Assembly: GCA_037576215.1 (NCBI GenBank) | Contig: JBANDB010000003.1 | Location: 186,001-250,000, forward strand | Direction: 5' to 3' | Source of the DNA: Armillaria gallica | Lineage: Eukaryota; Basidiomycota; Agaricomycetes; Agaricales; Physalacriaceae | Length of the DNA: 64,000 bases | Shown here: piece by piece, positions 21,645 to 34,400 of the stretch | Layout of the letters: every line of letters begins with the position of its first letter | How positions within the stretch are numbered: the first letter of the stretch is position 1 | The notes under the pieces: model-generated | Databases searched by the model: none | Told to the model about the DNA's origin: nothing | Seen by the model: the letters and a program-made list of their open reading frames with translations, nothing else | Position numbers and translations under genes: made by a program

Positions 21645-22095
21645 ACAATTGAATTCGATTTTCTTGCATTTTTTACGATTTTATTTAGTTAAGAAACACG
21701 GAAACGGCGGGGACAGCATGAAAGAGGTGATGCCGGTGAAGGCAGCATGTCGGCAGGTGCCTTCGGAACGCGGAATGACATCTCAGTGACATCATTCATG
21801 GAAGCCGTGCCTTCCCGGAATATTTACTCCGAATCCCGCCAGGGTTTGCCGAATTTAGATGAGAATAGTACGGGAGGCGGGGCGCACGCTGCTTAGGCGG
21901 GGACAGTCCCCGACATATGTCAGAGTTAGTAGCTTATGTTATCCCGTACAGCGACGGGTGCGGGACAGGTGTTTTGTTGGGCCTTTATTCAAGTTTTATT
22001 GCAGTACCGCTAATTTGCCGACTTTGATGGCTGTTATTGGTTTGATCCGGCCGTCTCGACCGTGCTAATTTACATTCATTACTGGGCTATATAGG
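21645..22095 (-). repeat. KDZ element right terminal inverted repeat
   Basis: Reverse complement of 9773-10223. Unlike the left copy it keeps many CpG sites (for example GGCGGGGCGCACGC). Confidence 0.9.
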
Positions 22096-22105
22096 TGAGA
22101 TGATG
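22096..22105. repeat. Target-site duplication of the KDZ element, right
   Basis: TGAGATGATG, partner of 9763-9772. The flank that follows (CAGTCCAAATCACCGATAG) continues the HET unit, as at 37440 and 45925 where no transposon lies. Confidence 0.75.
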
Positions 22106-23490
22106 GACAGTCCAAATCACCGATAGTCAATGGAGCTAGTGGGGTCAGAGATAGATAGTAGACGGATGCAGAGAACCATAGCCCACACAACCTTCGTCTT
22201 GTTCAGCCAAGCAAGAAAATATAAGAACATAATCATTTATTCTCGGTAAACAAAAGACATCAAAGCGTCTAAGCATTTCTGGAGCTTGAGAAGAGATTTC
22301 TGAGCACTAAATCTGTACGAATCAGTCAGCTTATCGCATAAGAATAGAGGACCGACTTACCAAGCAGTTTCTCCTCACCTCGGTGCAGCTCATTTACCCT
22401 CGAACATCTATCCATCAATTTAGCTTCATTTCCGCGAATCCTTCCCACCACTGGCAAGTGTTGTTCTGGTTCTCACATCCAAATTGTAAGGTGCGCCATT
22501 ACAGCGGTGGCGAGAAGAAATCGACTCATCACCGTCATGTCTGGGACGTTCGTGCAAGGAAAGGTCCGTAACCTACTAGAGACATTAGCCATTGCACAAC
22601 GGGGAGCAAGAGGAAAATGTACACTCTGCCTTGCCAGACGCTCATAGGTACTCCGAACCGAACCAAACGCCGTGCTTCAGTGCAAAATCCCGAAATGTAG
22701 TAGTTACGTCATGCTGGAAGCCGGGCTTTTGACGAATCCCTCGGATCTGAGAAAAATGAATTAGTTAACCCATGCTCACGCTGAGCACCAAACCCATACC
22801 TTACATAGAGGACGGTCGCAAAAACAGACTAAAGTTGAAGTCTACAACTACGGCGCGCCGTGTGCGCAAGCGGTTTTGAGCCATGAATGCATGACTTCGA
22901 AATGTGTTGACGACGGAACGGGCAGCTAATCGAACGAGCTGTCGCGGGTAAAAACTAGCAAGAGGACTATTTCATGGGCCACCTGCATAGCGACGATTAG
23001 CTCCGCCTAGTTCGGAGAGGTATTCAACAAAACGTACCAGCCCGCCTGAGTCTGTACAAATCTCAAACATCTTCGGTGAAAAGATCCGTAGCTGCATGGT
23101 CGCGGAACGATTAGTTTGAATCACAGCGGATTTTTTCTTCCTGATACCCTAGCGCAGATATGAGAAGAAGTAACGAAATGGAAGGATATGACGCACCTGC
23201 ATGCCTTGCAAGACCACCAGATGCACAACTCCGTGCGAATCTGACTGGAGAATCTCCACGCAGCTTTTTTCACTCAGACGCGCCAAGTCAAGGCTCCGTA
23301 CCATGACAGACCGGAGTACCACCTCGAAGATTTCGCTCGCCCTCTCGTCTCGTCGCTCACTCGACCAAGATACACGTCATCGAATGCGTCGTTTCGATAG
23401 ACGCCGAGTCCAAGCCGACTTTGCAGGCTGCAGAAGGTCACATTAGATGAATCAGTTTGTAGATCGTAAATCGATACACCACGCACGCCA
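22106..23490. repeat. Duplicated segment B, copy 1 (HET unit spacer)
   Basis: CAAATCACCGATAGTC... through a run including CCACTGGCAAG, TCTCTGCCTAGG-like and AAGTCAAGGCTCCGTACC. It resembles 33100-33920, 37438-38640 and 45925-46860. No long frame survives in any copy. Intron-like GTACC...CAG joints and short shared frames suggest a decayed second gene that was duplicated together with the HET gene. Confidence 0.6.
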
Positions 23491-26400
23491 AGCTTCAGCT
23501 ATGTTGTGATGATAGTCCTCCGAGAAGATCTGAGTCTCTTCAATCCCTGTTCACGCAGGTTGAGACACTCGCGAGTGTATCGATTCCGGCGTTCGAGAGG
23601 TAAGCATTGTCACGGCATGCGTCCTATCTGCGCACCACGTCGTCAGCAAGTGAGTGATGAAGGTCGTAGAAAGAAGGCTCGCCTTTATCGGCTGGTCATC
23701 GTGACATGTTACTACGTTTCTGATCAGAGGATGGTGGTGGATGAGGATGAAAATGGCGGCATCTACCGGAATCAACAGATGGCAAGACCCAAGCGGGATA
23801 CGGGCCGCGGGCCGAGATCACAGCAATTACCATTTCCTGCTTGTTTCCTGTCAAACCATGGTTTCCTTGTCCTCTAAGGCGCCGTCTAATTGACAGAGTG
23901 GCCATCTCTTATCTGCTTAACTGTTCCGAGCGTGAGCGAATCCGATAGACACTTTGGAGCCGCACGAAAGTGTGAACTCCATAACAAGACACGCAGCGGG
24001 TCAAATTGGATCCTGGGACGAAGGATATTTCCACCTTTAGATATGAGATAATAGGTGCCCATACTCGTGAAAAATTGGTTCGATGGTGCCCACGAAAGTC
24101 GTATGCTATGTTTCCAGTGTCCTCACGCGTTCAGCGTGACACGATGGTCCTCGATGTTTGAACCGGACAGCGAGAAGGGCAAAGTCTCTCTTGACCGGCA
24201 TAGAACGTGCCACAATTCGACAGCATGAAGGACCCTGGGCTCATCAGTCCGCCGGAGCTGGATTTCACGAGGATAGTGGGAAGGATAACTACGAACGGCA
24301 CCTAACTTGGATTTGCTCAATATTCATCTGCCATAAAAATTCATGATTTGACACGTCTTTTATCTTCAACCATCACTGGGCCTCTGGCCCGTCTTTGCGC
24401 CTTTTCTCCACGCCGCAAGCCTTACTTTGAACATTCGGCAACTCAACAAGACCGTTGATGTAAGAAATATTCCTCAGACAACGACTCCATTTTGTTCACC
24501 TAGTCGAAGGGATGCTCATTGCCAATGGATATCCAGAGTGGTATCAATCTGTTTTTCTGTTGCCGCGCAGACTGTGACCGAATTTTGATGTAGATATATA
24601 GACGCGTTTGAACCTAGTCAGGCTGAGGGCCTTTTGTTAACATGCTTGACTCATGGGTCGATAAGAAAGCACAAACCACGTACTTTCGATCCATCGCTTG
24701 TTCTTATTCGATCCAGCTCATGGAAGTCCACAGCGGATGTGCCATTTAGCCACGGATAGCAATGCTTGTTGGCTACTGGTGCTGCGTTGCCCATGCCTTA
24801 CGTTTCTTCAACTGTTAATCATGTCGGAATTCATGTATGAGCATCAGGAAGTCATGGGATTGATCGCAAGACAGTCAGCAACGGCATGTGCGTGTGATGG
24901 ATCCTGAAAATGGAAGTAAGAAGATGAAGAAACACGACAAGATTGAGCTCACCATCAGACATAATTAGGTGGATATCTCGCAGTAAGAGTTGGCCCCAAA
25001 TTGTCGAAGTATCCCTCCTATCCATGTCTACTCCAAAATGATTCGAATCGAAAATAGTGTTGGCATTTTGAGTTTCCAGCGAGCGCACGGAACATGATAA
25101 ATATCTACCTTGGCGGTGTACTGATATCCTTGATATCCTACCTGGGTATCGGAATTTCCTGCGTATGATTGATTAGTATGCAAGTACCTTCAAGAAGTTA
25201 AATTGAAAAGTACCTTTGTTTCTATCTATGGCCTCATAATTCTCGTCCGTGAGTTATAAGGCCGCATGTAATCGAACAAAAGGGAAAGTACTACTCTTGT
25301 TCCCCCTCGTGGTATATCTTTAAGCCCCCCAAATGAGCCTCAGATCGTCGAATAAAGAAGAGGTTACCTAACGGCAGCAATGCCCTTGCCATCGTCCAAC
25401 CTCGGCTCGGGCCTATACAGGATCTGCGATATCCTCACCAAGCACATCTTCGGCTCGTGAGGCAATCCCAACATCCTAGGGTGTCCTCACAGAGATGTCG
25501 TGTACAGGATCGAGTTATTCTCCCAGTCAATCGAGCGAACAACAGAGCGTGATGTTCTGCTCGAAAAAGGGAAGATGAGCATCCCAGAGGTAGACTAAAT
25601 TCTCGTGGCATTATCTAGTCTTCGATATCCTTGAGTATCTGAAGACGGTGAGACAAAGGTGACACTTTGACCTGGATGTCGACTTTATCTGACCAAATCC
25701 TTCTCGCTGCATGTATGCATGTATACGAAAGATGTTCAGATTCTGATCAATCTTAGGAGAACGACGACCTACATTTGCAGCCTCGCTTGCACCGAATCTC
25801 TGAATAGTCGCCCTTCAGTTTATTATAACAATGTCTCGGCTCCTTCTCGATATCGGCGGCGACTCGCTCTCCGGACCATCAGATTTCCTATACTTCGTTT
25901 CCTCCCCTCTTTGTGAAGATGACATCGCTCCTCGAAAATAAAATCAAAAAGCCCTTGGTGTGACTAAAGCTTCCGGCAAAGTGTCCATTTCTATCCTTCT
26001 GAAAATTAGACGAACAATGGTAAGCCATAGATTGAATGGAAAAGGGCTGAGCATACATGTTCCCTCGGGACCCCACCGTCGTCTCCCAGAGGATCTCGAA
26101 GATCACGGCGTTTGTTCAACGCTCGGTACAAACGAAACATAGTAGCCCAAGCACATCGCGCTTACTTGGCGTACGTCTGTTTAATAAATCCTTCTGCGTG
26201 GTGTTGTAAAACGATATCCACTGTGAGAGGAAATTTAAATACAGGACGCCATATACACCGTCTGGTTCGAGTCCTAAATGTAAATGAGTCATCGGTTACA
26301 GCGAGGGCAACAGGGAACAGGCGGACCATGGAAGAGTTGCTTGTAGTCACCAGAAGGGACGTATTCTGCTGAGCACGAGGGCGTCTTACGGAACCTGAGG

Positions 26401-29400
26401 AAGGCATGTGTGGCTGTAACGAAATGACAGAGAGACTACGAGCGCTGATATCTGAGAGCCGAGCTTTGTTGAGACAGTGTCGGAGGTGTCCCGTGAAGAG
26501 ACTCTGCCGAAGACTAGTCCTGTTTTCATGATATGGCTGCGAGTTTCCTGACAACTCGGCAAGAACATCGGGTATAGAAACCTTCAACGTCCGACCACAG
26601 GGCCCAAACCTTGCCCCGTTGGCTCATACGAGAGTATGATTTCGTCGTCGTTTGGATACCTGGAAGAAAGGACCATGTAGAAAAGACGTACGTCAAAATA
26701 CATGCATGATATGACCGTGTTTGACTAATGTATTCTCATATGCCCAGACGTGCTGTCCTTAAAAGATATGCAATACGCGGGATTTATAATATGATGCAGG
26801 TGTTCTGAATAAAATGCTTCCTTCCATCAAAGGTGCGTGATTTTATTCTTCGGGTCGTGGGAGTATCTGGCTAGTGTAAATGGATGTAGTTCCTGTCCAA
26901 AATCCTTAGAGCTCGGGTGCGTTTGCCCAGTCGGATTGTATCGCTTAGTATTGAATCGCATTTCCAACTCGCAAGATAGCGCCAGAAAACAAGGCCTGAG
27001 AGTACTGCAAGGTCCAGCCGTCTCATTATTGTGCACAGACGATAAATAGCCTTTCTGAAAACACGCGGGAGAAGTTCTGCGTGTCCAGGTTGACCCGAGA
27101 GGACGGCCTTTCATACGTTGATCAAAACAAATGACAGGTATGCTTTTGCGGGTGTTCACTCGATAAAATGCTTATCTGTAGCCATCTTCTTCAGATTTGA
27201 CGTCTACTAAAACACTTGTGTATGAAGATCCGAAATATGAAGTGGCTAGGTATTGTAAGTCGTCTTCCCTTCTTTGCGGAAGGTCGTTGCTCATAGAACA
27301 GCTCGTTCCGATGGCAAACATTTTGAAGCGTTGCAAGGACTTCAACAGATTGCCTTCCCGCCGGCAAGTGTGAGTCGCTTGACGTCTCATAGTTCCCTGT
27401 ACTAACTTTCTCTAGATTCGCCCAAAGAACCTCGGGCCAAGATACACGACGGGTACCTTGTCGTCCGCCGTACTTGATATAGCCGCTGGCTCCGATATCT
27501 TAATTCGGTTCTGTCTTTCACCGTACAAGCGCAGCTCCTGCAAACAAAGTAAGTGTACTGTACGGAGTTTCAGTGATGCTACTTTACTCATATAACTTGA
27601 CCCTTCGAAGATAAAAATACCCTAGGAGCCAATGCAACACGTACGTGTGCACTCATTGTTATCGTTTTAGCCTGGGAAAGGAGCCCGCGTGCAAGGCATT
27701 CGGAGGCGAAATCATGTGCCGGAAAGTAATGCTTTGTACAGGGTTATTGTACTAATAATTCGACTATTTAGGTTCGGAATCCTGCCCGAATCTGCTCAAC
27801 GCATATCCTTCTGGATTTACGCAGTCCACACTGTAGCCAGTAGACGACTATTGAAGTCAGTATTCTTTATGTTTACCTTCAAGCCTTCGAGACACAAAAC
27901 CCGGAGGAACCATACAGTGAGAAGGATTCTCCATATTTTCACGTGTTGATAGGATGTTTTGCTGACATCTTATGCACTCAGTGTCCCGTTGAAATGGACT
28001 CAAGACTAATCATGCAGAACCCAACGCCCATAGTGGTAAGTGCTCCTGTTTTATAGCCTAAGTCAGTATTGGCTCGTTAATCTCCAATTGAAGGCTCACA
28101 CCCGGTGTCAAAACGTCTGACTTAAAGGCTTTGCAGAGGTGGTGGCCAATTTGTCAAATAAACGGACCGTTTGCGCACTACTTTTATCTTTACCATTGTA
28201 GCCATTCTCCTGAATAGTCTGTTACCGGTCATGCAAGTCGTGCATCGCCAAAGGCGCACTGTAAGTGGAAAACTTCCATTTCAGTTGCCGTCTCGCTGAT
28301 TTCTTTCAACAGTAAAGATCCTGTAATGATACTATCAAACTTTTATGCAAATTTCGTGGACGGTTAAGGTCTCGCGCTATTATGTTGCAAAATATGGCTG
28401 AACTTGACTCATGCAGGAATCAGGGATACGTCCAGTCTCTTTACGCTGACGTTGCATAAAGACAAAATCAAAACGGCGAAATATGGAAATTTTCCTGTCG
28501 AGAGGCGCAGGATATCAAGCGACACGATGTCTGATACAGAATGTGTCAGAAGAGTAGGCTTGTACTGCGAAGACTAGTCCAAAAACACATTCTAAGACGT
28601 CTTTATAAGTCGCTCGGACTGGATGTGACGATTTGCAATGGCGCCGACGGGGTAATTCTTGGAGGATAGAAACCATCCAGATGATTACGCGTAACCATTT
28701 GATACGGATTGTTGAAGAAGCCTGCCATAAATGAGAATTTCCATCGCCATCGATATTCTAGATCCGCGATATGACAAATCAAATGTGCTTCGCGCAGTTA
28801 TATTATACGGGGTCGATGACGCCCTAAATACACTTTCCTTAGCCTCTTCCTCGGGCTCAGCGGTCTCATTACGAGTTCAAATTTACTGAGGAAATGAGAC
28901 ATCATGATGAAGGGGCTATCAGGCGGATTCGAACCTTCGTGCGATAGACATTAATTGGACAACAAGAACCCTCGTATCAGCCTTCTATTTTTTGAACACT
29001 CACATTGCGCTCTAAATCGCAGTCAAAAGCTTTGTACGCATCCTGACATGTTACCCATATACAAACGAGTGTTGGCTTTTCTCATCAGAATGCAAGTCTG
29101 GGATTGACCCCGGTTTTACAAGCAACAGCCATAATCGCCCGGCGTCCGTGAACAGGACAATGATATTAATATCGTGAAGCTCCATATTTTAAAATTCCCC
29201 GGGTGTTCATGACACTTTTACGTGAAAGAAGATTCAGTAAGAGGACTTTAACTGGTTTATATTGCATCGCTCACTGAGGACCATTTGAGCGACCGCGACG
29301 CTCTCAAACATATTATGCTCGCATGGTTGAAGAATACCCATAACAACAAGAGTCTTATAAGAAAGAGAAATGAAAATCAAATAGATAGAACGAGAGAATT

Positions 29401-29514
29401 TTTAACAGTATGGTGATGTAGTCTGGTAGAGTAATGAGATAAATGTTAGAGCAGATATAGAAAGGAAATGCACGACTACAAGGTCCTCTGATAAGTCTGA
29501 ACACCCCATCGACA
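23491..29514. other. Gene-poor region, no recognisable gene
   Basis: Six kilobases with only short frames. CpG content is normal. The patch 25850-26010 (TTTCCTATACTTCG...CTCGAAAATAAAATC) resembles 38680-38850, so at least part belongs to the duplicated HET unit. A frame near 25381-25460 (MPLPSSNLGSGLYRICDIL) is short and unsupported. The rest looks like decayed coding DNA or spacer. Confidence 0.5.
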
Positions 29515-31479
29515 TCAGAGGAGAATTACTTTAGAACGCTGCTCTGCAACCCCAAGTTCCTGAAGTTTCCTTCTTTCGTCCTCGGCCTCTATATGTATCA
29601 CCGATAACTTTTTGAACTGGTTAAACTTTTGCAGGTGCCCAACAACCCAATATTTCATGAAGACTCCATCCGCGTCATCGTTATTGCCTATTAGTGTATA
29701 CAAGCCGTCCTGTATTTGGTACTGGTGATTAGCGACGACCTTGATCCTGTGGGATGCGCCAGTGCCATCTTTGATGACCAGTTCTCCCTGCCGAGGATTT
29801 CCGTCGTGTGATTGGTCAGCCAATCCGCACACCTCGCCTAACCTGATACGGGGCCCACGGTGCAGGACTATTTCAGAAAAAGGTAACATGTAAATGTCAA
29901 TGTCTCCTATCGCCTTAGCCTCGCCACGTGACGGAAGTGTCTGTGTCATCAACTGCTTCCACGATGGTAGCCAACGCTTGCTTCCATTTCCAGGCTCAGG
30001 GTAATAGAAGAACAAATCCGCTCGAGTATCGGGGTACATCATCCTCACAAGCTCTGCCCAGGCATCCTCTTCAGACTGCGCCATATTGTATATTGGGAGC
30101 CATTTAACATCGGTGAGGTATGCCACACCTGCGACTTTATCCAGAGGGTTCGCTGACACTCGTTTCTGCATCTCCGATAAGACGGCTAATACCCACATAT
30201 CATCCCGCATCTGTCGCAATGATGCGAGTTGTTCGTCAAATCTGGTTCGTATTTCCTCTTCGTTTCTGCCCTCAATACCGGTCTCCCCGCAAACGACCGT
30301 TTGGGTTCCTCCGTTTCTCGTGTAAGGGACTTCCTGCAGCGTCCATGCTCGGTTAAACCAACATCGGTCACTCTCAAAGTAACCCTCTTCGAAAATCAAT
30401 GGCCGACCCAGCCCGCAGAAGTAGCATACCACCGCGTGGTCCCCATTATAGACACCCCCGATCGTGGGGACGTCGATTGCCCACTCCTCCACGCGCAGGT
30501 ACTCGTTCTTCCCGCCCTCCTGCCTCAAACACAGAACATCCAGCCAAGCGTACTCTGCTCCGATGTTCAACATCTCAATCCGGATGAGATCAAGATCGGC
30601 ATCATTCGGCATGGGTACGGGCCACTCGTTTCCGTTGATAGGGGTCATCACACCCACGCGGTCATTCGCGTGCACCCATGCATGTGATATCCCCGACGGC
30701 CTCTCGGGGCTGACCCACGATGGCACCACCCGGTTAGCATACAGATCCCAGATGCGCCGGGGGGGCATATCTGGGTCGATGATGCGCCTGCCGGTCCAGC
30801 TAGCCCATCGAGAACAGAAGCTCTTCACTCTTTCTTGCAACGCCTGCAGAGAACGTAGTTCGCGGCTACAAGTCGCGAAGTCAGACCAATGTGGGCGTAG
30901 ATGAGCGTAGACTTTGCCAAAGTCGTAATTTTGTTCAACGTAGGATTGGAGAACACCGCGTAAGGACACAGAGTGCATCGAGTCCATCAAGTGCTTCACA
31001 TAGTCAAAAGGTGAAACTATCTCTTGCATGAACATGCGAAATTCCAGCGGTAGTCTACTCCGTAGCCTCCCGCTGTGGTTCCTCTGTGGCATGGCATTGA
31101 GCACCCTCCCGAAGACACAAGGGAGGTCCAGATTGTATGATGTGCCGAGTGTAGCATTAAGCTTCTCTAGGACTCCATCGACACCGAGGTCAGCGCAGGG
31201 TGTGTCGGCGAGAGCAGATGATATGACAGGGTTTCTACCAATGTATGACCGTTGCTTCAACACCGGAATACTTGATTCTACTCGGCCAGTTTCAGCAACG
31301 GCGGAGAGCGTGACCTTGGGCAAACTGTTGTGCTCCATCGAAAAGAAGACAACAATGTTCGCAGCAGTTGACGTAGGTTGGTACCCCTTGGTCGTACTAA
31401 GAGGTTTTGGTCGTGGTGTCTTGGTGGTCAGAAGGAAAAGATGTGGACTAGCGCGCGGACCATCAAGATGTGTCGCCAT
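29515..31479 (-). CDS. HET-domain protein, paralogue 1 (654 aa)
   Basis: A predicted heterokaryon-incompatibility-type protein: such proteins sense non-self at hyphal fusion and start cell death. The frame is open for 654 codons from the ATG at 31479. The HET domain covers about residues 264-383: SHAWVHANDRVGVMTP, YAWLDVLCLRQEGGK and the closing NRAWTLQEV. A ~240-residue N-terminal part (shared KVTLSAVAETGR, VLKQRSY, LNATLGTSY) and a C-terminal part (VRMMYPDTRADLFFYYPEPG, LYTLIGN..) are conserved with the two paralogues. Compared with them it has about 50 extra residues near 121-175 and no intron between the MATHLDGP start and the body. No NACHT or other partner domain is seen. It is one of four minus-strand copies. 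Confidence 0.88.
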   Translation of the reverse strand: MATHLDGPRASPHLFLLTTKTPRPKPLSTTKGYQPTSTAANIVVFFSMEHNSLPKVTLSAVAETGRVESSIPVLKQRSYIGRNPVISSALADTPCADLGVDGVLEKLNATLGTSYNLDLPCVFGRVLNAMPQRNHSGRLRSRLPLEFRMFMQEIVSPFDYVKHLMDSMHSVSLRGVLQSYVEQNYDFGKVYAHLRPHWSDFATCSRELRSLQALQERVKSFCSRWASWTGRRIIDPDMPPRRIWDLYANRVVPSWVSPERPSGISHAWVHANDRVGVMTPINGNEWPVPMPNDADLDLIRIEMLNIGAEYAWLDVLCLRQEGGKNEYLRVEEWAIDVPTIGGVYNGDHAVVCYFCGLGRPLIFEEGYFESDRCWFNRAWTLQEVPYTRNGGTQTVVCGETGIEGRNEEEIRTRFDEQLASLRQMRDDMWVLAVLSEMQKRVSANPLDKVAGVAYLTDVKWLPIYNMAQSEEDAWAELVRMMYPDTRADLFFYYPEPGNGSKRWLPSWKQLMTQTLPSRGEAKAIGDIDIYMLPFSEIVLHRGPRIRLGEVCGLADQSHDGNPRQGELVIKDGTGASHRIKVVANHQYQIQDGLYTLIGNNDDADGVFMKYWVVGHLQKFNQFKKLSVIHIEAEDERRKLQELGVAEQRSKVILL

Positions 31480-34400
31480 CAGCTTCGCCGTTGAAATTGG
31501 CGCCCAAAGATTTAGAACACCCCGAGTTCGGAAGAGGACATACAGGTATCATTGGAACTATAGATTACGTTATGCTGTGATATAGATCCAATTGAGTTCA
31601 TATAACAGATAGACGCTAAGAGTTCCATGAGGCCTCACACCCTTGATAGGACTTTTGCAGGGGACAAACAATGTATCCGATGATTAGATCGTTATTTGAC
31701 GTATATATCAGTCACTCTTGGAGGCCACAGCTCAACTACAGGTCCATCAACGCGGCAGTATCGAAGCTCGGCATGCGCAGTGCCAAACTCACTCAGATGA
31801 AAATATATCTGTATGTATATTCTGCACCGTGAGATCGAATATCTTTATAGGAAGAGACTCTCTGTCTATCATGTACTTAAAATCTAAGGATCTGTGGTCA
31901 TTGAGTGTGTCAAACAAAGCATTTGTTAGTGAGGCAAGTGTTAGAGGAAGTAAACGGGATAGCGTATGAACGTCAAATACCTCCCGAAACCTATCCACAA
32001 ACGCTATATGTATCCTCTCGAAATCCCAGGGCAAAGACCAAGGGAGTGCTGAGGGAACGGCTCATCTCCGCGCAACAGTATACTCTACAAAGATTATCCC
32101 TTAGCCGGAAGTAAAAGCAAGAGAGACAAACGGCGCTTACCTTCTCCTTATCGGACCAATGGTTGATCTGGCCGTGGGTGAGATAAAGTAGCCAGAAGAT
32201 AAATAACAACAGAAGGGAAGGGACTCCGTAGAGACGCTCAGCGTTGATGATGGCGGGGTCTCACAGGCGTGGTGACGATGACGACCTCCGGGTGCCTTGC
32301 GCACGCCATTCAAGTCAAAATCACAGTTGGCGTGTTGAATGCCGGGCGAGCGAACGCTTGGAAAAGCAAAAGTCCCTACTTCTGCACTGTACGGATCCCT
32401 TGATATCCTGCTTGGACACCTGGACGATATTTTATTTAGCATGATGTTTTTTGTATCGCTCACTGGGAGTCGTACTGAAGACCATAGTTATTTTTAACAA
32501 CCTTACCACACCACGATGCCGTGTGCTTTCTCTATTGAGAATCCGCCAGGAGTTCCTTTATCACATCGAACAAAGAAACATCAGAAAAATGTACATGGAC
32601 AAGAGGATAACATCGCCCTCGTGGTTCTGCGGTATGCAGTACCTCTTCCGACTCATTGTTGTTCAGTTGAGTGGATAACTGCAGGCAGTAAAGCATACAG
32701 CAACAGACGAGTGCTGGCCCGCAAGCGAGCTCCACATCTTCTGACTCCATCAATTCAACAGCAATGATCAGCAGCGATACCTTGACCATCAATGATTAAC
32801 AATGCAATTCAAACGACTTCTGTTGATGCACTTACGGACTTTCTCCAGCACTGTAAGAATATTCCTCTCAACATGTGCACAGAGTGTGTCCCCCTGTCAA
32901 GTCTGGATTTCGTGCCACCCCTCAGCATACAGACGGGTATCTATGTGTGGTGCTGTGCAAGTTTGACCACCTATTTTTATCTTAGCGTCTCCAACGCAGG
33001 CGTCATATCTCTCAGTCCGTGAGTCAAATTACGCACTAGAGGGACCAGATTCACATACAGAGGCAGCTTTTTTCACTGGTCATTGCTCAACTAAACCTTG
33101 ATGAAGATACGTATGCTCCTTCCGCGATATTCAGTCCTCACACACGGAATGAAAATAGGCGTAATTGATGGACTCGTACACTGAAGTGGCATGCCGATGG
33201 CTGCTTGAGGCGTTCATTGTAGAGCTGCTAGCGGTCGTGTTACACAGCTGTGACAGAATACGGTCAGCAAACGCATCGCGGTTTCTCCAATGATGCCATT
33301 TTATCGTCACCACCCAGTTCTAGGTCCCCAACGTCGCCTTGATTCTTAAAAACTGTAGCCAGCTTTCAACGTCTGAATTGCACCATGGTGTCGTCCTAAA
33401 TGCAGCACTTATGAATTGACAGAGGAAGGATAAGATCTCGATGACGGTCAAAAAAAGGCCAAAGCTTTTTGCGCCAGCGATTTTGATCCATGACTTTGAC
33501 ATGTGTTGAAGATGGACTGGCAGCCAATTGGACGATATTTCCGTGCGTAGAGACCAGCATGACAACCTATTAATTTTTTCTCAAGTGGATAATTTCCTCC
33601 GCACAGATGCAAGAATATGACGCACGTGGAAGCTCGCGAAATGATCAGATCCACGACTTGATGTGAGTTCTCTTCTATCGTCTGCATGCCGGTATCCGAT
33701 TTCTTCTGCTCTAAGTCAAGGCTCCATACCATGACAGACCCAAGCACTCAGAGATGATTTATGACCATCACCGCGAAAGTTTCGACTCTCTTCTCCTCTC
33801 GTCGCTCATCGGTCCGATCAAGATACGAGTAATCCAGCGGGCCACCTTGATAGCTAAGGAGTCCAAGATGACTTTGCGGGCTGCAGAATGTCGAATTAGA
33901 CAAATATAAGTATCAATGGTAAGCAAACGCACAACGAGAATTCTGCAGCCCTCAAAAAATGTCCCTTTATGATAACCTTGGCAATAGGTCGCGAGTGTGC
34001 GGATGGCATTCGAGGAGTTGTCCTACGTGCGCACCAAAGTCATCGGAAAGATAAGAGTTGGAGAAGGAAATCTCACCTTAACCGCCTGGTCAACGCAATA
34101 GAATACTAGATTGACGATGGAACGATGATGGTGGATTACCTCGCATCATTCAAATCGACGAGCCCTGACATTTGCTACGTATCTCAGGAGAATCAGATAA
34201 CGCACATCTTCGGAAATACTCTGAACTCCAGCTGATTTGATGCTCGTTCTTGTACAATCCGCATAACCTTCAGACTCTCACGAATGCTCTGCTACGTCTA
34301 TGCTAGGTCGACCCGGCAGTCTCCAACCCAAGCTCCAGTTTATTGCGAGTCTCTTTGTGATCAACCTCTTGCCTTGTTTAATACGTGATATGCCCAGATG

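Larger units (their letters stand above)
9773..22095. mobile_element. KDZ-superfamily DNA transposon carrying a TET/JBP-like gene
   Basis: A 12.3-kb element with ~450-bp terminal inverted repeats and a ~10-bp target duplication. Cargo from left to right: KDZ transposase (-), TET/JBP dioxygenase (+), scattered exons (+), viroplasmin/RNase H1-N-like gene (-), an unknown gene with a basic tail (+). Nested later are a hairpin MITE (15824-16091) and a Mutator-like element (20754-21625). KDZ (Kyakuja-Dileera-Zisupton) transposons are known from basidiomycetes to travel with TET/JBP genes, so the pairing is established; the boundaries, cargo list and decay are what this window adds. The paralogous unit near 37400-37450 shows the unoccupied site. 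The transposase and TET genes have premature stops, so this copy is probably immobile. The left TIR and interior are CpG-poor; the right TIR keeps CpG. Confidence 0.88.

Noticed and set aside
28913..28985. tRNA-like stretch on the minus strand (GGTTCGAATCC and a partial acceptor pairing)
   Set aside because: The T-stem and acceptor do not pair properly and no normal anticodon arm is seen. At most a tRNA remnant.
32244..33022. Short plus-strand frames between HET units
   Set aside because: No family motif, no intron logic and no conservation with the matching parts of the other units.
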